Shown here piece by piece: positions 8,386-17,352 of a stretch of DNA of 64,000 nucleotides (position 1 is its first letter; each line of letters starts with the position of its first letter). This DNA is from an uncultured Lachnospiraceae bacterium. GTDB lineage: Bacteria; Bacillota; Clostridia; Lachnospirales; Lachnospiraceae. The translations under genes and the position numbers were made by a program. The notes beneath the pieces were generated by a model that saw nothing but the letters and a program-made list of their open reading frames with translations, searched no databases and was not told where the DNA came from. The stretch is from the NCBI GenBank assembly GCA_910579805.1, contig CAJTWM010000003.1, forward strand, positions 124,001 through 188,000. Reading direction: 5' to 3'.

Positions 8386-9699
8386 TTATTTATTATTATT
8401 TTCATTATACTTCTTTACCATATTTGCTTTTGCGGCTATACTTCCCGGTTTTGCATTATTATTATAATAGTCCGTCGCTTTCTTCATAGCGGCTTCTCTT
8501 TCCTCCTGTGTCAAAGAAGGTTTATTAGAAGCTGTTTTAGACGGATTTACATTACGGGTGCTCATCGTAGCGTAATTATTAAGCTTTTGAGGATCCATAC
8601 CCGCTTTTTCAAGCTTTTTATTTCTTTTCTCTATATTATTTTTGATCATTTCATCCATATCTATTTTATCGATATGCTTATTGATGATGATCTGCTGTAT
8701 CGTTCTTACCACGGCTCCGGCAATCCAATAAAGTCCCATACCGGAAGGCAGCGTAAAGCAGAAAATAATAGACATGATAGGCATCGTCATATTCATCATT
8801 TTCATAGACTGCGCCATTGTATTCTGCTGATCGCTGTTATTGGAATTATTTGTTTCCGGTTGGGGCATCAACTTAACATTGATCCACTGTGTCAAACCTG
8901 AAAGGACAGGTATCAATAACGCGCCGATCACTAAAAGCCAGGAACCTGCATCCATTGCCTTACTTACTGCAAAAGCAGGGGAATCTGCCATGTTTAAACC
9001 GAAGAAATAATTATATTTATTTAATAAACCGACAGTATCACTAACATCGGCGGACAGATTCGGAAATGTTTCCGCTATACTTGTCCATTCCGCACTGGAT
9101 AATTTATTCAATACGTCTACATAAGTATTCCTTACATAATCCGTAGTTTCTCCCGCAATAAAAGAACTGTTTGCAAACTGCTTTGCAAACTGTGCTGCGG
9201 CATTAAAAGATTTGATAAATTCCGCATTGATATCTACTGTGATCAATTTATCAACTAAAGGAAAAAACGCATCCTTTATTTTCCCTACATAAGCCGGCAT
9301 TGCGTAAATAACACGATAAAGCGCAAATAAAATAGGCATCTGTATCAATAACTGAAGACAGCTCCCCGAAGGGGACACGCCGTATTTTGCGTATACGGCC
9401 TGCGTTTCCTGATTCATTGCCATCATAGACTCGTTATCTTTTTTTCCTTTATATTTACTTTGTATCGCCTGCAGCTCCGGATTCATCCTTGCGGACAACT
9501 TTGAAAATTTCTGCTGCTTGACCGTAAGCGGCATCATCAACAAATAAATAACGATCGTAAATAAAATAATCGATAAACCGACATTAGGAATTCCTACCTT
9601 ATCAAGAGCCCAAAAAATACCTTCCATAATATAACCGAGTAATTTTGCAACCGGACCTATGATAAACGTTGAATTCTGTGTTAATAAAATACCTGACAT
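8386..9699 (-). CDS. yidC: membrane protein insertase YidC
   Basis: YidC/Oxa1-type insertase that helps membrane proteins enter and fold in the lipid bilayer. It lacks the large periplasmic domain of proteobacterial YidC. Membrane segments include IILFTIVIYLLMMPLT (after the first helix), LLIQMPILFALYRVIYAMP and LLVIGALLIPVLSGLTQWI; the conserved hydrophilic hairpin NPELQAIQSKYKGKKD lies between the first two. The C-terminus is long, basic and Asn-rich, as often seen when ribosome contacts are made. A GTG start at 9717 is open, but the ATG at 9699 follows GAGGAAAAAT and matches the family N-terminus (SGILLTQNS). Confidence 0.96.
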   Translation of the reverse strand: MSGILLTQNSTFIIGPVAKLLGYIMEGIFWALDKVGIPNVGLSIILFTIVIYLLMMPLTVKQQKFSKLSARMNPELQAIQSKYKGKKDNESMMAMNQETQAVYAKYGVSPSGSCLQLLIQMPILFALYRVIYAMPAYVGKIKDAFFPLVDKLITVDINAEFIKSFNAAAQFAKQFANSSFIAGETTDYVRNTYVDVLNKLSSAEWTSIAETFPNLSADVSDTVGLLNKYNYFFGLNMADSPAFAVSKAMDAGSWLLVIGALLIPVLSGLTQWINVKLMPQPETNNSNNSDQQNTMAQSMKMMNMTMPIMSIIFCFTLPSGMGLYWIAGAVVRTIQQIIINKHIDKIDMDEMIKNNIEKRNKKLEKAGMDPQKLNNYATMSTRNVNPSKTASNKPSLTQEEREAAMKKATDYYNNNAKPGSIAAKANMVKKYNENNNK

Positions 9700-9754
9700 A
9701 TTTTTCCTCATTTCCACATAGCATTTGACTCATATAATGAATCAGAAAAATCCT

Positions 9755-9964
9755 TTAAGGAACCGGATCATACCCTCCCTTTGAAAAAGGATTACATCTA
9801 AGTATTCTCCATGCCGCCAAAAGCCCTCCTTTCAAAGCGCCGTATTTTTCCACCGCTTCTAATCCGTATTGGGAACAAGTCGGATAATAAGGACATTTTG
9901 TACTTTTCATAGGAGAAATATACTTTCTATAAAATTTTATCATTCCAATCAATATTTTTTTCAT
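9755..9964 (-). CDS. yidD: membrane protein insertion efficiency factor YidD
   Basis: Small basic protein of 69 residues with the YidD hallmarks YRKYISP, CPYYPTCSQYGLEA and ILRCNPF(S)KGGYDPVP, including three conserved Cys. It is thought to help YidC-dependent insertion at the inner membrane. It lies between rnpA and yidC, its standard position, 20 bp after rnpA. Confidence 0.97.
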   Translation of the reverse strand: MKKILIGMIKFYRKYISPMKSTKCPYYPTCSQYGLEAVEKYGALKGGLLAAWRILRCNPFSKGGYDPVP

Positions 9965-9983
9965 ATCAATTTACATCTCAAAT

Positions 9984-10337
9984 TTAATCAAAATCAAAAA
10001 AAGTTTTTACTATTTTATGAAGTTTTCCAAGATGTAATAACGCGCTTTCTATCTCGTAAAATCCGATGGCAGAAGCGCTGTTCCTTGCAACGACTACAAT
10101 ATCCAAACTACTATTGAATATATTTTCATGCAGCCTGTAACTTTCCCTTACTAATCTTGTAACCCTGTGTCTTACGACACTATTACCCACCTTTTTGCTT
10201 ACGGAGATCCCCAGCCTGTTTTTTTCAAGATTATTTTCCAACACATACATAACGAGATATTTATTGGCATAGGATTTGCCGTTACGGTAAACATTCTGGA
10301 ACTCGTAAGTTTTTTTTAAAGATTCCGAATTTTTCAT
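9984..10337 (-). CDS. rnpA: ribonuclease P protein component
   Basis: RnpA binds the catalytic RNase P RNA and helps 5' maturation of tRNA precursors. The characteristic RNR-region reads NRLGISVSKKVGNSVVRHRVTRLVRESYR, and DIVVVAR follows. At 117 residues it has the usual length. The start follows GGAGAGGAA. An intrinsic terminator separates it from rpmH, which would lower its expression relative to L34. Confidence 0.97.
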   Translation of the reverse strand: MKNSESLKKTYEFQNVYRNGKSYANKYLVMYVLENNLEKNRLGISVSKKVGNSVVRHRVTRLVRESYRLHENIFNSSLDIVVVARNSASAIGFYEIESALLHLGKLHKIVKTFFDFD

Positions 10338-10366
10338 TTCCTCTCCGAGCCTGCTTTATCCACATA

Positions 10367-10393
10367 GAAAAAAAGGCCACATAATTGCGGCCT
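10367..10393 (-). terminator. intercistronic terminator between rpmH and rnpA
   Basis: On the minus strand AGGCCGC, a 6-base loop and GTGGCCT form a 7-bp stem (one wobble) followed by seven T. The 5' arm overlaps the rpmH stop codon. A perfect TTATCCACA box lies just beyond it at 10356-10364. Confidence 0.8.
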
Positions 10394-10526
10394 ATGCTGA
10401 TAATCTCTTTCTTCCTTTTGCTCTTCTTGCAGCGATAACTTTTCTTCCGCCCGGAGTACTCATTCTTGCTCTAAAACCATGTACTTTAGATCTCTGTCTC
10501 TTTTTAGGCTGAAATGTCATTTTCAT
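10392..10526 (-). CDS. rpmH: 50S ribosomal protein L34
   Basis: A 44-residue basic protein read directly from the minus strand: it begins MKMTFQPKKRQRSKVHGF and continues RARMSTPGGRKVIAARRAKGRKRLSA. This is the complete, highly conserved L34 sequence of the large ribosomal subunit. AGGAGG lies 10 bases before the ATG. A second in-frame ATG two codons later (10520) is less well spaced. It is the first gene of the leftward block leaving the origin. Confidence 0.97.
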   Translation of the reverse strand: MKMTFQPKKRQRSKVHGFRARMSTPGGRKVIAARRAKGRKRLSA

Positions 10527-10586
10527 ATAAGATGCACCTCCTTTTGACAAACCTTAAATCTATAAAATAAGGTAACTGATTTTTGT

Positions 10587-10592
10587 ATTATA
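10587..10592 (-). promoter_or_regulatory. rpmH: -10 element of the rpmH promoter
   Basis: The minus strand reads TATAAT here, about 60 bases before the rpmH start; the -35 region (AAAGAT at 17-base spacing) is weak. Transcription would begin near 10580 and drive rpmH and the genes behind it. Confidence 0.5.
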
Positions 10593-11061
10593 CCCTTGTG
10601 TGGAAAAATATCTTTAGCAATTATATAAAAAAAGCAAGGAAACGTCAAGTAAAATGGGACTTTTTTATCATTTTATTTTATATTTATTTTTTTATCCAAC
10701 ATCTTGTTGTTTCAAATACAAAATAAACTATATGTTGTTTTTCATATGTTTTACACATAATTCCACAAAATAATTAATTAACATAAAAATATCCACAAAA
10801 TGTTTATAACTTGTGGATAACTTCATTTTTCATGTGAAAATTACAAATAAAAAACAAAAAAATGTGGATAAATGCCATGTGGATACTGTTAATATTATAC
10901 TTTAACTTATCCACATAGCATTTTTATAAACATAATATGTCAACCATTTATTTTTTATCAGGATCAGGTAAATTATTATTATCCACATATAACCATATCC
11001 CTTAATATCAAGATTTATTTGATATTTTTACTTATTTATATTAAGATAGATTAGAGATATT

Positions 11062-11089
11062 TTGTTTTTAGGAAATAATAGCTTATATT
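11062..11089 (+). promoter_or_regulatory. dnaA: probable dnaA promoter
   Basis: TTGTTT (11062-11067), 16 bases, TATATT (11084-11089). It would start RNA about 30 bases before dnaA, whose start is preceded by GGAGGCGGG. The cluster of DnaA boxes upstream would allow autorepression, as known for dnaA in other bacteria. Confidence 0.4.
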
Positions 11090-11124
11090 TATAAGGAATA
11101 TAAAATAAGCCGGAGGCGGGTTAA

Positions 11125-12525
11125 ATGGCATTTAGTAACAAAGAAAGTTTTAAGATCATCAAAGATAATTGGGAGACCATAAAAGAAACGGTAAGAAAAG
11201 AATATGATTTATCTTCCATTTCTTATAATACATGGGTGCTCCCTCTTAAATTATATAAAGTAGAAGATAATATGGTAACGATAGTGATCCCTTCCGATCA
11301 GGGACATGCCCTTAATTATATTTCCAGCAAATATAAAAGTTTTTTTCAAGTTACGATTTCTGAGATGATGGATCAGGAATTTAACGTTTCTTTTATATTG
11401 GAAAAAGATGCGTCGTTACAGGAAAAAGAAGAACATACTCTGTCTCCTTCCCATAATCCTTCTTATAATATAAACTATGAAAATGCAAATTTAAATTCAA
11501 AATATAAATTTGACACCTTTGTAGTGGGAAATAATAATAAATTTGCACATTCCGCGTCTCTGGCAGTGGCGGAATCCCCGGGAGAAGCCTATAATCCTCT
11601 CTACCTTTACGGTGGGGCGGGACTTGGTAAAACCCACCTGATGCATTCCATAGGGCATTTCATTTTGGAGCAAAATCCCGATATGAAGATCCTTTATGTA
11701 ACATCCGAAGCGTTTACCAATGAAGTAATCGAATCCATCCGAAGCGGTAACGCTGCGACTATGACAAAACTCAGGGAAAAATACAGAACCGTAGACGTTC
11801 TCTTAGTCGACGACGTACAGTTTATCATAGGTAAAGAAAGTACGCAGGAAGAATTTTTCCACACTTTTAACGTACTTCACACAGCCGGTAAACAGATCAT
11901 CCTTTCTTCGGATAAACCTCCAAAAGAAATGGAAACGTTGGACGAGCGTTTCCGTTCCCGTTTTGAATGGGGACTGATTGCAGACATCCAGCCGCCCGAT
12001 TATGAAACGCGCATGGCTATCCTTAGAAAAAATGCAGAAAATTATGATAAAAAAATTGATGATGAAATCATCCAGTATATTGCGACCAACATTAAATCCA
12101 ATATCAGGGAATTAGAAGGCGCTTTCAATAAGATCATTGCCTTCGGTAAATTAAATAAAGTGGATCTGACCGATCTGACTCTTCCTTTAGCGGAAGAAGC
12201 GTTAAAAGATATTATTTATCCGGGACAACCTAAAGAAATCACGCCCGCTCTTATTATAAGCGTAGTTGCCGAACATTTCGGCGTGACTGCAGAGGATATC
12301 ACTTCTAAAAAAAGAAATTCGGAATTTGTCCTCCCAAGGCAGGTGGTAATGTATCTGTGCCGCGATCTAACCGCGATCTCTTTAACACAGGTTGCCAGAA
12401 TCCTCGGTAAAAAAGATCATACTACAATCATACATGGTATAGATAAAATATCTGCGGAAGTACAGACAAATGAAGAACTGAAAAATAAAATTGATATTAT
12501 TAAGAAAAAAATAAATCCTACATAA
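11125..12525 (+). CDS. dnaA: chromosomal replication initiator DnaA
   Basis: DnaA binds DnaA boxes and opens the origin in its ATP form. Domain I (about residues 1-85, with SYNTWVLPL) is followed by a poorly conserved linker rich in Ser, Asn and Glu, then the AAA+ domain with Walker A GGAGLGKTHL and Walker B VLLVDDVQF, and sensor/arginine-finger region LDERFRSRFEWGL. Domain IV carries the DnaA signature around LCRDLTAISLTQVARILG plus KKDHTTIIHG. At 466 residues it is of normal length. DnaA boxes lie on both sides of the gene. Confidence 0.99.
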   Translation: MAFSNKESFKIIKDNWETIKETVRKEYDLSSISYNTWVLPLKLYKVEDNMVTIVIPSDQGHALNYISSKYKSFFQVTISEMMDQEFNVSFILEKDASLQEKEEHTLSPSHNPSYNINYENANLNSKYKFDTFVVGNNNKFAHSASLAVAESPGEAYNPLYLYGGAGLGKTHLMHSIGHFILEQNPDMKILYVTSEAFTNEVIESIRSGNAATMTKLREKYRTVDVLLVDDVQFIIGKESTQEEFFHTFNVLHTAGKQIILSSDKPPKEMETLDERFRSRFEWGLIADIQPPDYETRMAILRKNAENYDKKIDDEIIQYIATNIKSNIRELEGAFNKIIAFGKLNKVDLTDLTLPLAEEALKDIIYPGQPKEITPALIISVVAEHFGVTAEDITSKKRNSEFVLPRQVVMYLCRDLTAISLTQVARILGKKDHTTIIHGIDKISAEVQTNEELKNKIDIIKKKINPT

Positions 12526-12908
12526 CAAAAGTTATCCACATCGGTATGTGAATATGTGGATATTTAAAATATATTATTTTACCAACTATACTATTTCCCT
12601 TTAAAGTTTTAAACATCTTAACCACAATATCGGCTATTTCCTGTGATTATCCTGTTTAAAACTTAAAAACTATTCCGATGCCGCTTTGATACATTTTTTT
12701 ATATTGTGGAAAATGATTAACTTATCCATGAGTTTAAAAAACTTTTTCACAATGAAATTATTTCCTTTTTTGCTGATAAATAGTATAATAAATAGGGTTA
12801 TGCACTTTTCAACATCTATTACTAATGATATTACTGAATTATTTATAGATAATATGTATTTACGTTTTCCAAACGATACACACATACATGAAGGGAGTTA
12901 TTCACATT
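12526..12908. other. oriC part 2: dnaA-dnaN intergenic region
   Basis: 383 bp of AT-rich DNA. A perfect TTATCCACA box lies seven bases after the dnaA stop (12532-12540), with an inverted near-match TGTGGATAT at 12555-12563. Further near-matches include TTATCCATG near 12722. TTATTCACA at 12898-12906 fits the TTATNCACA consensus and lies between the dnaN ribosome-binding site and its ATG. In Bacillus the equivalent gap contains the unwinding element; that parallel is inference. A 71-residue frame and an 82-residue frame here lack protein character and were left out. Confidence 0.7.
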
Positions 12909-14018
12909 ATGAAATTAGTATGTTCCAAATCTAACCTGTTGAATGGTCTTCAGATCGTATCGAAAGCCGTTCCAAGTAAAACGACGATGTCTATTTTAGA
13001 ATGCATTCTTATAGATGCTGCAAAAGGAGTTATCAAATTAACGGCGAACGATATGGAACTTGGCATTGAAACTACGATCGACGGAGAAATCATAGACAAA
13101 GGCATTATTGCATTGGATGCAAAAATATTTTTGGATATTGTAAGAAAACTTCCGGATAACGATATTACAATAGAGACGGATGCAGCTTATAAAACTACCA
13201 TCACTTGTGAAAAAGCCAAATTTAATATTATTGGAAAATCAGGAGAAGATTTTTCTTACCTGCCTTTGATTGAAAGGGAAGAATCCGTAGTGATTTCCCA
13301 GTTTACTTTAAAAGAAGTAGTGAGGCAGACTATTTTTTCTATTTCGGATAATGACAACAACAAACTGATGACAGGAGAATTATTTGAGATAAACGGAAAC
13401 GAACTCAAGGTGGTTTCTTTGGACGGCCACCGTATTTCCATTCGTAAAATCGAATTAAAAAATGAATATACCGGTAAAAAAGTAGTCGTTCCCGGAAAAA
13501 CATTAAATGAGATCAGTAAGATTTTATCAGGAGATACGGACAGAGACGTAAATCTTTACTTTACGGACAAACATGTATTATTTGAATTTGATCAAACGAT
13601 AGTCGTATCCCGTCTGATCGAAGGAGAATATTTCAAAATAGACCAAATGCTTTCCAGCGACTATGAAACGAAAGTAAAGATTAATAAAAAAGAATTTTTA
13701 AATTGTATAGACAGGGCTACGCTTCTTGTAAAAGAAGGCGATAAAAAACCTATCATCATCAATATAATCGATGATACAATGGAATTAAAGATCAATTCCA
13801 CGGTAGGCAGCATGAATGAAGAAATAGATATTACAAAACAGGGAAAAGATCTTATGATCGGTTTTAATCCTAAATTTCTGATCGATGCGCTTAAAGTGAT
13901 CGATGATGAAGAAATAGATATTTATTTGGTGAACCCAAAAGCTCCCTGCTTTATCAAAGATACGGAAGAAAAATACATTTATCTGATATTACCTGTAAAC
14001 TTTACGACAGTAAGTTAA
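12909..14018 (+). CDS. dnaN: DNA polymerase III sliding clamp (beta subunit)
   Basis: Beta clamp, which encircles DNA and tethers the replicative polymerase. The typical N-terminus MKLVCSKSNLLNGLQIVSKAV and the three-fold repeated clamp domains are present, with the family C-terminus reading YLILPVNF. The frame opens at 12888, but the ATG at 12909 matches the family start and follows AAGGGAG at 11-base spacing, giving 369 residues. A DnaA-box-like sequence sits between this ribosome-binding site and the start codon. Confidence 0.98.
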   Translation: MKLVCSKSNLLNGLQIVSKAVPSKTTMSILECILIDAAKGVIKLTANDMELGIETTIDGEIIDKGIIALDAKIFLDIVRKLPDNDITIETDAAYKTTITCEKAKFNIIGKSGEDFSYLPLIEREESVVISQFTLKEVVRQTIFSISDNDNNKLMTGELFEINGNELKVVSLDGHRISIRKIELKNEYTGKKVVVPGKTLNEISKILSGDTDRDVNLYFTDKHVLFEFDQTIVVSRLIEGEYFKIDQMLSSDYETKVKINKKEFLNCIDRATLLVKEGDKKPIIINIIDDTMELKINSTVGSMNEEIDITKQGKDLMIGFNPKFLIDALKVIDDEEIDIYLVNPKAPCFIKDTEEKYIYLILPVNFTTVS

Positions 14019-14033
14019 TAGTTGGGGATAAGT

Positions 14034-14049
14034 GTCCGCTGAAGCGGAC
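14034..14049 (+). other. leader hairpin before yaaA (recurrent element)
   Basis: GTCCGC, tetraloop TGAA, GCGGAC; a perfect 6-bp stem directly followed by GGATGGGAG, the ribosome-binding site of yaaA. Similar hairpin-plus-site units precede gyrB, the gene at 40166 and the D,D-carboxypeptidase gene. Confidence 0.6.
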
Positions 14050-14063
14050 GGATGGGAGCAAAA

Positions 14064-14270
14064 ATGAAAATCATTCAATTAAAAGACGAGCATATAAAAT
14101 TAGGTCAGGCATTAAAAGCGGGAGGATTGGCAGGATCCGGCGTAGATGCAAAATTTGCGATACAGGACGGTCTTGTCAAAGTAAACGGTGAAGTAGAGTT
14201 TCAAAGGGGAAAGAAACTGGTTCATGGGGACGTTGTGGAATTTAACGGAGAAAAGTTAGAAATAGTTTAG
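14064..14270 (+). CDS. yaaA: S4-domain protein YaaA
   Basis: Small RNA-binding-type protein of 68 residues that consists essentially of one S4 domain (LGQALKAGGLAGSGVDAK, then VKVNGEVEFQRGKKL). The gene between dnaN and recF is conserved across Firmicutes; a role linked to ribosome assembly or replication has been suggested, but none is shown here. The frame opens at 14052, but GATGGGAG is then part of the coding region; the ATG at 14064 uses it as ribosome-binding site. Confidence 0.92.
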   Translation: MKIIQLKDEHIKLGQALKAGGLAGSGVDAKFAIQDGLVKVNGEVEFQRGKKLVHGDVVEFNGEKLEIV

Positions 14271-14307
14271 TATAAATAATAAATAGGCAGACGGGTGTAA
14301 ATAAAAA

Positions 14308-15390
14308 ATGATAATAAAATCATTGGAACTGGCCGATTTTAGGAATTATGAAAATTTAAATATTGAATTTGACCGGGGGACTAATATTCTTTATGGAGAT
14401 AATGCGCAGGGGAAGACAAATATTATGGAGGCCATCTATTTGTCTTCTACTACAAAATCTCATAAAAGCAGTAAAGATCAGGATATTATCCGTTTTGGTT
14501 ACGAAGAAAGTCATATTAGAACTTATCTTGAAAAAGAAGATGTAGAATATAAAGTAGATATGCATCTTAGAAAAAGCAAATCAAAAGGAATTGCCATTAA
14601 TGGACAGAAAATAAAGAAAGCCGCCGAACTGCTTGGGCTTTTGAACGTAGTTTTCTTTTCTCCAGAGGATCTGAGTATTATAAAAAACGGTCCGGTGGAA
14701 AGAAGAAGATTTGTAGACATGGAATTATGTCAATTAGACAATTTTTATCTTTATAATCTCAATCATTACAATAAAATCGTAAATCAAAGAAATAAACTTT
14801 TAAAAGATTTGTTTATGAACCCCGATTTAAGGGATACACTCAATATATGGGATTCCCAGCTTTTATCTTTCGGAAGTAAGATCATTGAAAGACGTCAGGT
14901 ATTTGTTTCACAATTGAATGAAATTATATTTGACATACATAAAAAGTTATCGGGAGAAAAAGAAGAACTGGTTATCAAATATGAGCCGGATGTTACGATA
15001 GAAAATTATGAGAAAAAATTAAGTGTAAATCAGGAAAGGGATATCCGTTTGAAACAGACGTCCACAGGTCCCCACAGAGATGATTTTTCTTTTATTGTAA
15101 ACGATGTGGATATCAGGAAATTTGGTTCCCAAGGACAACAGAGAACGGCGGCTCTTTCTTTGAAACTTTCGGAAATAGAGCTTGTAAAAAAAATAACAAA
15201 AGATACTCCCGTCCTTTTATTGGACGATGTTTTGTCCGAGCTTGACAGCAACAGGCAAAATTACCTTTTAAACAGCATAGGGGATATACAAACGATCATT
15301 ACCTGTACGGGATTGGACGAATTTGTAAACAACCGTTTTGAAATCAATAGAGTATTCAATGTACAAAACGGTGTTGTGGAGAGAAAATAA
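14308..15390 (+). CDS. recF: DNA replication and repair protein RecF
   Basis: RecF is an SMC-like ATPase that loads RecA at gaps together with RecO and RecR. Walker A is GDNAQGKTN (near residue 30). The signature region reads GSQGQQRTAALSLKL and Walker B VLLLDDVLSELD. Length of 360 residues is standard. It lies between yaaA and gyrB in the usual order. Its leader GGCAGACGGGTGTAA (from 14285) resembles the AGATGGGAG leaders but lacks a hairpin. Confidence 0.98.
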   Translation: MIIKSLELADFRNYENLNIEFDRGTNILYGDNAQGKTNIMEAIYLSSTTKSHKSSKDQDIIRFGYEESHIRTYLEKEDVEYKVDMHLRKSKSKGIAINGQKIKKAAELLGLLNVVFFSPEDLSIIKNGPVERRRFVDMELCQLDNFYLYNLNHYNKIVNQRNKLLKDLFMNPDLRDTLNIWDSQLLSFGSKIIERRQVFVSQLNEIIFDIHKKLSGEKEELVIKYEPDVTIENYEKKLSVNQERDIRLKQTSTGPHRDDFSFIVNDVDIRKFGSQGQQRTAALSLKLSEIELVKKITKDTPVLLLDDVLSELDSNRQNYLLNSIGDIQTIITCTGLDEFVNNRFEINRVFNVQNGVVERK

Positions 15391-15394
15391 GGAG

Positions 15395-15408
15395 CCTGCA
15401 AAAGCAGG
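15395..15408 (+). other. leader hairpin before gyrB (recurrent element)
   Basis: CCTGC, loop AAAA, GCAGG, followed by TAGATAGGAGTTAGA and the gyrB ATG. The unit starts right after the recF stop codon and belongs to the same family as the hairpin before yaaA. Confidence 0.55.
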
Positions 15409-15423
15409 TAGATAGGAGTTAGA

Positions 15424-17340
15424 ATGAGTAATGAATACGGTGCAGACCAGATACAAATATTAGAAGGATTAGAAGCGGTAAGAAAAAGGCCGGGTATGTA
15501 TATTGGAAGTACCTCTTTGAGGGGATTGCATCATCTTGTGTATGAGATTGTAGATAATTCCGTTGACGAAGCGTTGGCAGGTTTTTGTGATACGATCGAC
15601 GTTACCATCAATGAAGATAATTCCATTACAGTCGTAGATAACGGAAGAGGGATTCCTATCGGCATCAATCATAAAGCGGGTATTCCGGCCGTTGAAGTAG
15701 TATTTACCATTCTCCATGCCGGCGGAAAATTCGGAGGCGGGGGATATAAAGTTTCCGGCGGGCTTCACGGAGTAGGCGCGTCCGTAGTAAACGCACTTTC
15801 CGACTGGTTGGAAGTAGAGATCTTTTCCGAAGGAAAAATATACAGACAGCGTTATGAAAGAGGACATGTGGCTTATCCTTTAAAAGAAGTTGGGGAATGC
15901 GATCCGGAAAAAACAGGCACAAAAGTATGGTTTAAACCGGATGCAACTATTTTTGAAGAAACAGTATACGATTATGATACTTTAAAGCAAAGATTCCGTG
16001 AAATGGCTTTTCTTACTAAAAATTTAAAGATCATCCTCAGGGACGACAGGGAAGAAAAGCAGAGGGTAAAAGAATTTCATTATGCCGGAGGTATTAAAGA
16101 ATTTGTTACTTATCTGAACAGGAGCAAAGTCGCTTTATATGACAGCGTTATGTATTTTGAAGGAACGAAAAATAATGTATATGTAGAAGTCGCGCTGCAG
16201 CATAACGATTCCTATACGGAAAGCGTTTATACCTTTGTCAATAATATTACCACGCCGGAGGGCGGTACGCATCTGGTAGGTTTTAGAAACGCTCTTACAA
16301 AAACTTTTAACGATTACGCCAGAACGAATAAATTATTAAAAGAAAGTGAAGCGAATCTTTCCGGCGAAGATATCAGGGAAGGACTTACGGCGATTGTCAG
16401 CGTAAAGATAGAAGAACCACAGTTTGAAGGACAGACAAAACAAAAGCTAGGCAATTCAGAAGCGAGAGGGGCTGTAGACAGTATCGTAAGCGAACAGCTT
16501 ACTTACTTTTTAGAGCAGAATCCGGGAATTGCAAAAGTGATCTGTGAAAAATCCATACTTGCCCAGCGTGCAAGGGATGCGGCAAGAAAAGCAAGGGATC
16601 TGACAAGAAGGAAAACAGCTTTAGAAGGAAGTTCCCTTCCGGGAAAACTGGCGGACTGTTCCGATAAAGATCCTAAAAACTGCGAGATCTATATCGTAGA
16701 GGGAGATTCTGCGGGAGGAAGCGCAAAAACTGCGAGAAGCCGCGCGACGCAGGCAATCCTGCCTCTTAGAGGTAAGATTTTGAATGTGGAAAAGGCAAGA
16801 CTGGACAAAATATACGGAAATGCGGAGATCAAAGCGATGATCACTGCATTCGGAACAGGGATCCATGAAGATTTTGATATAGGTAAACTGCGTTATCATA
16901 AGATTATTATTATGACGGATGCGGACGTTGACGGCGCTCATATCGCTACTCTTCTGCTTACTTTCATTTATCGTTTTATGCCTGAACTGATAAAGGGAGG
17001 ATATGTTTATTTGGCGCAGCCGCCTCTTTTTAAACTCGAAAAAAATAAAAAAGTATGGTATGCGTACAGTGATGAAGAGCTGGATGATATTTTGAAAGAA
17101 GTGGGAAGAGATCAAAATAATAAAATACAGCGTTATAAAGGGCTTGGAGAGATGGATGCCGAACAGCTTTGGGATACTACCATGGATCCTGAAAAGAGAG
17201 TACTTCTCAGAGTATCCATGGACGAAGAGGCGGAGTCCGAACTGGATCTGACTTTTACTACTTTGATGGGCGATAAAGTAGAACCAAGACGTGAATTTAT
17301 AGAAGAAAATGCAAAATATGTTAAGAACCTTGATATATAA
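15424..17340 (+). CDS. gyrB: DNA gyrase subunit B
   Basis: ATPase subunit of DNA gyrase. The GHKL ATPase domain shows EIVDNSVDEALAG, DNGRGIP and GGLHGVGASVVNALS. The transducer region follows, then the TOPRIM domain with YIVEGDSAGGSA and TDADVDGAHI. The C-terminus ends with RYKGLGEMDAEQLW...PRREFIEENA. At 638 residues it has the size of Firmicute GyrB. It lies 13 bp before gyrA, in one operon. Confidence 0.99.
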   Translation: MSNEYGADQIQILEGLEAVRKRPGMYIGSTSLRGLHHLVYEIVDNSVDEALAGFCDTIDVTINEDNSITVVDNGRGIPIGINHKAGIPAVEVVFTILHAGGKFGGGGYKVSGGLHGVGASVVNALSDWLEVEIFSEGKIYRQRYERGHVAYPLKEVGECDPEKTGTKVWFKPDATIFEETVYDYDTLKQRFREMAFLTKNLKIILRDDREEKQRVKEFHYAGGIKEFVTYLNRSKVALYDSVMYFEGTKNNVYVEVALQHNDSYTESVYTFVNNITTPEGGTHLVGFRNALTKTFNDYARTNKLLKESEANLSGEDIREGLTAIVSVKIEEPQFEGQTKQKLGNSEARGAVDSIVSEQLTYFLEQNPGIAKVICEKSILAQRARDAARKARDLTRRKTALEGSSLPGKLADCSDKDPKNCEIYIVEGDSAGGSAKTARSRATQAILPLRGKILNVEKARLDKIYGNAEIKAMITAFGTGIHEDFDIGKLRYHKIIIMTDADVDGAHIATLLLTFIYRFMPELIKGGYVYLAQPPLFKLEKNKKVWYAYSDEELDDILKEVGRDQNNKIQRYKGLGEMDAEQLWDTTMDPEKRVLLRVSMDEEAESELDLTFTTLMGDKVEPRREFIEENAKYVKNLDI

Positions 17341-17352
17341 TAGGAGATTAGA

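Larger units (their letters stand above)
10527..11124. other. oriC part 1: rpmH-dnaA intergenic region with DnaA boxes
   Basis: 598 bp of very AT-rich non-coding DNA. Perfect DnaA boxes lie at 10812-10820 and 10863-10871 (TGTGGATAA), and at 10907-10915 and 10979-10987 (TTATCCACA). One-mismatch versions are at 10692-10700, 10789-10797 and 10878-10886. Another perfect box lies outside, at 10356-10364. Boxes occur in both orientations. The stretch 10990-11060 is almost pure A/T and could unwind. This gap and the dnaA-dnaN gap together match the two-part origins known in Firmicutes; which part is unwound cannot be told by eye. Confidence 0.85.

Noticed and set aside
8344..8901. 185-residue frame antisense to yidC
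   Set aside because: Overlaps the end of a clear yidC; rich in Ile, His and Arg without domain signs.
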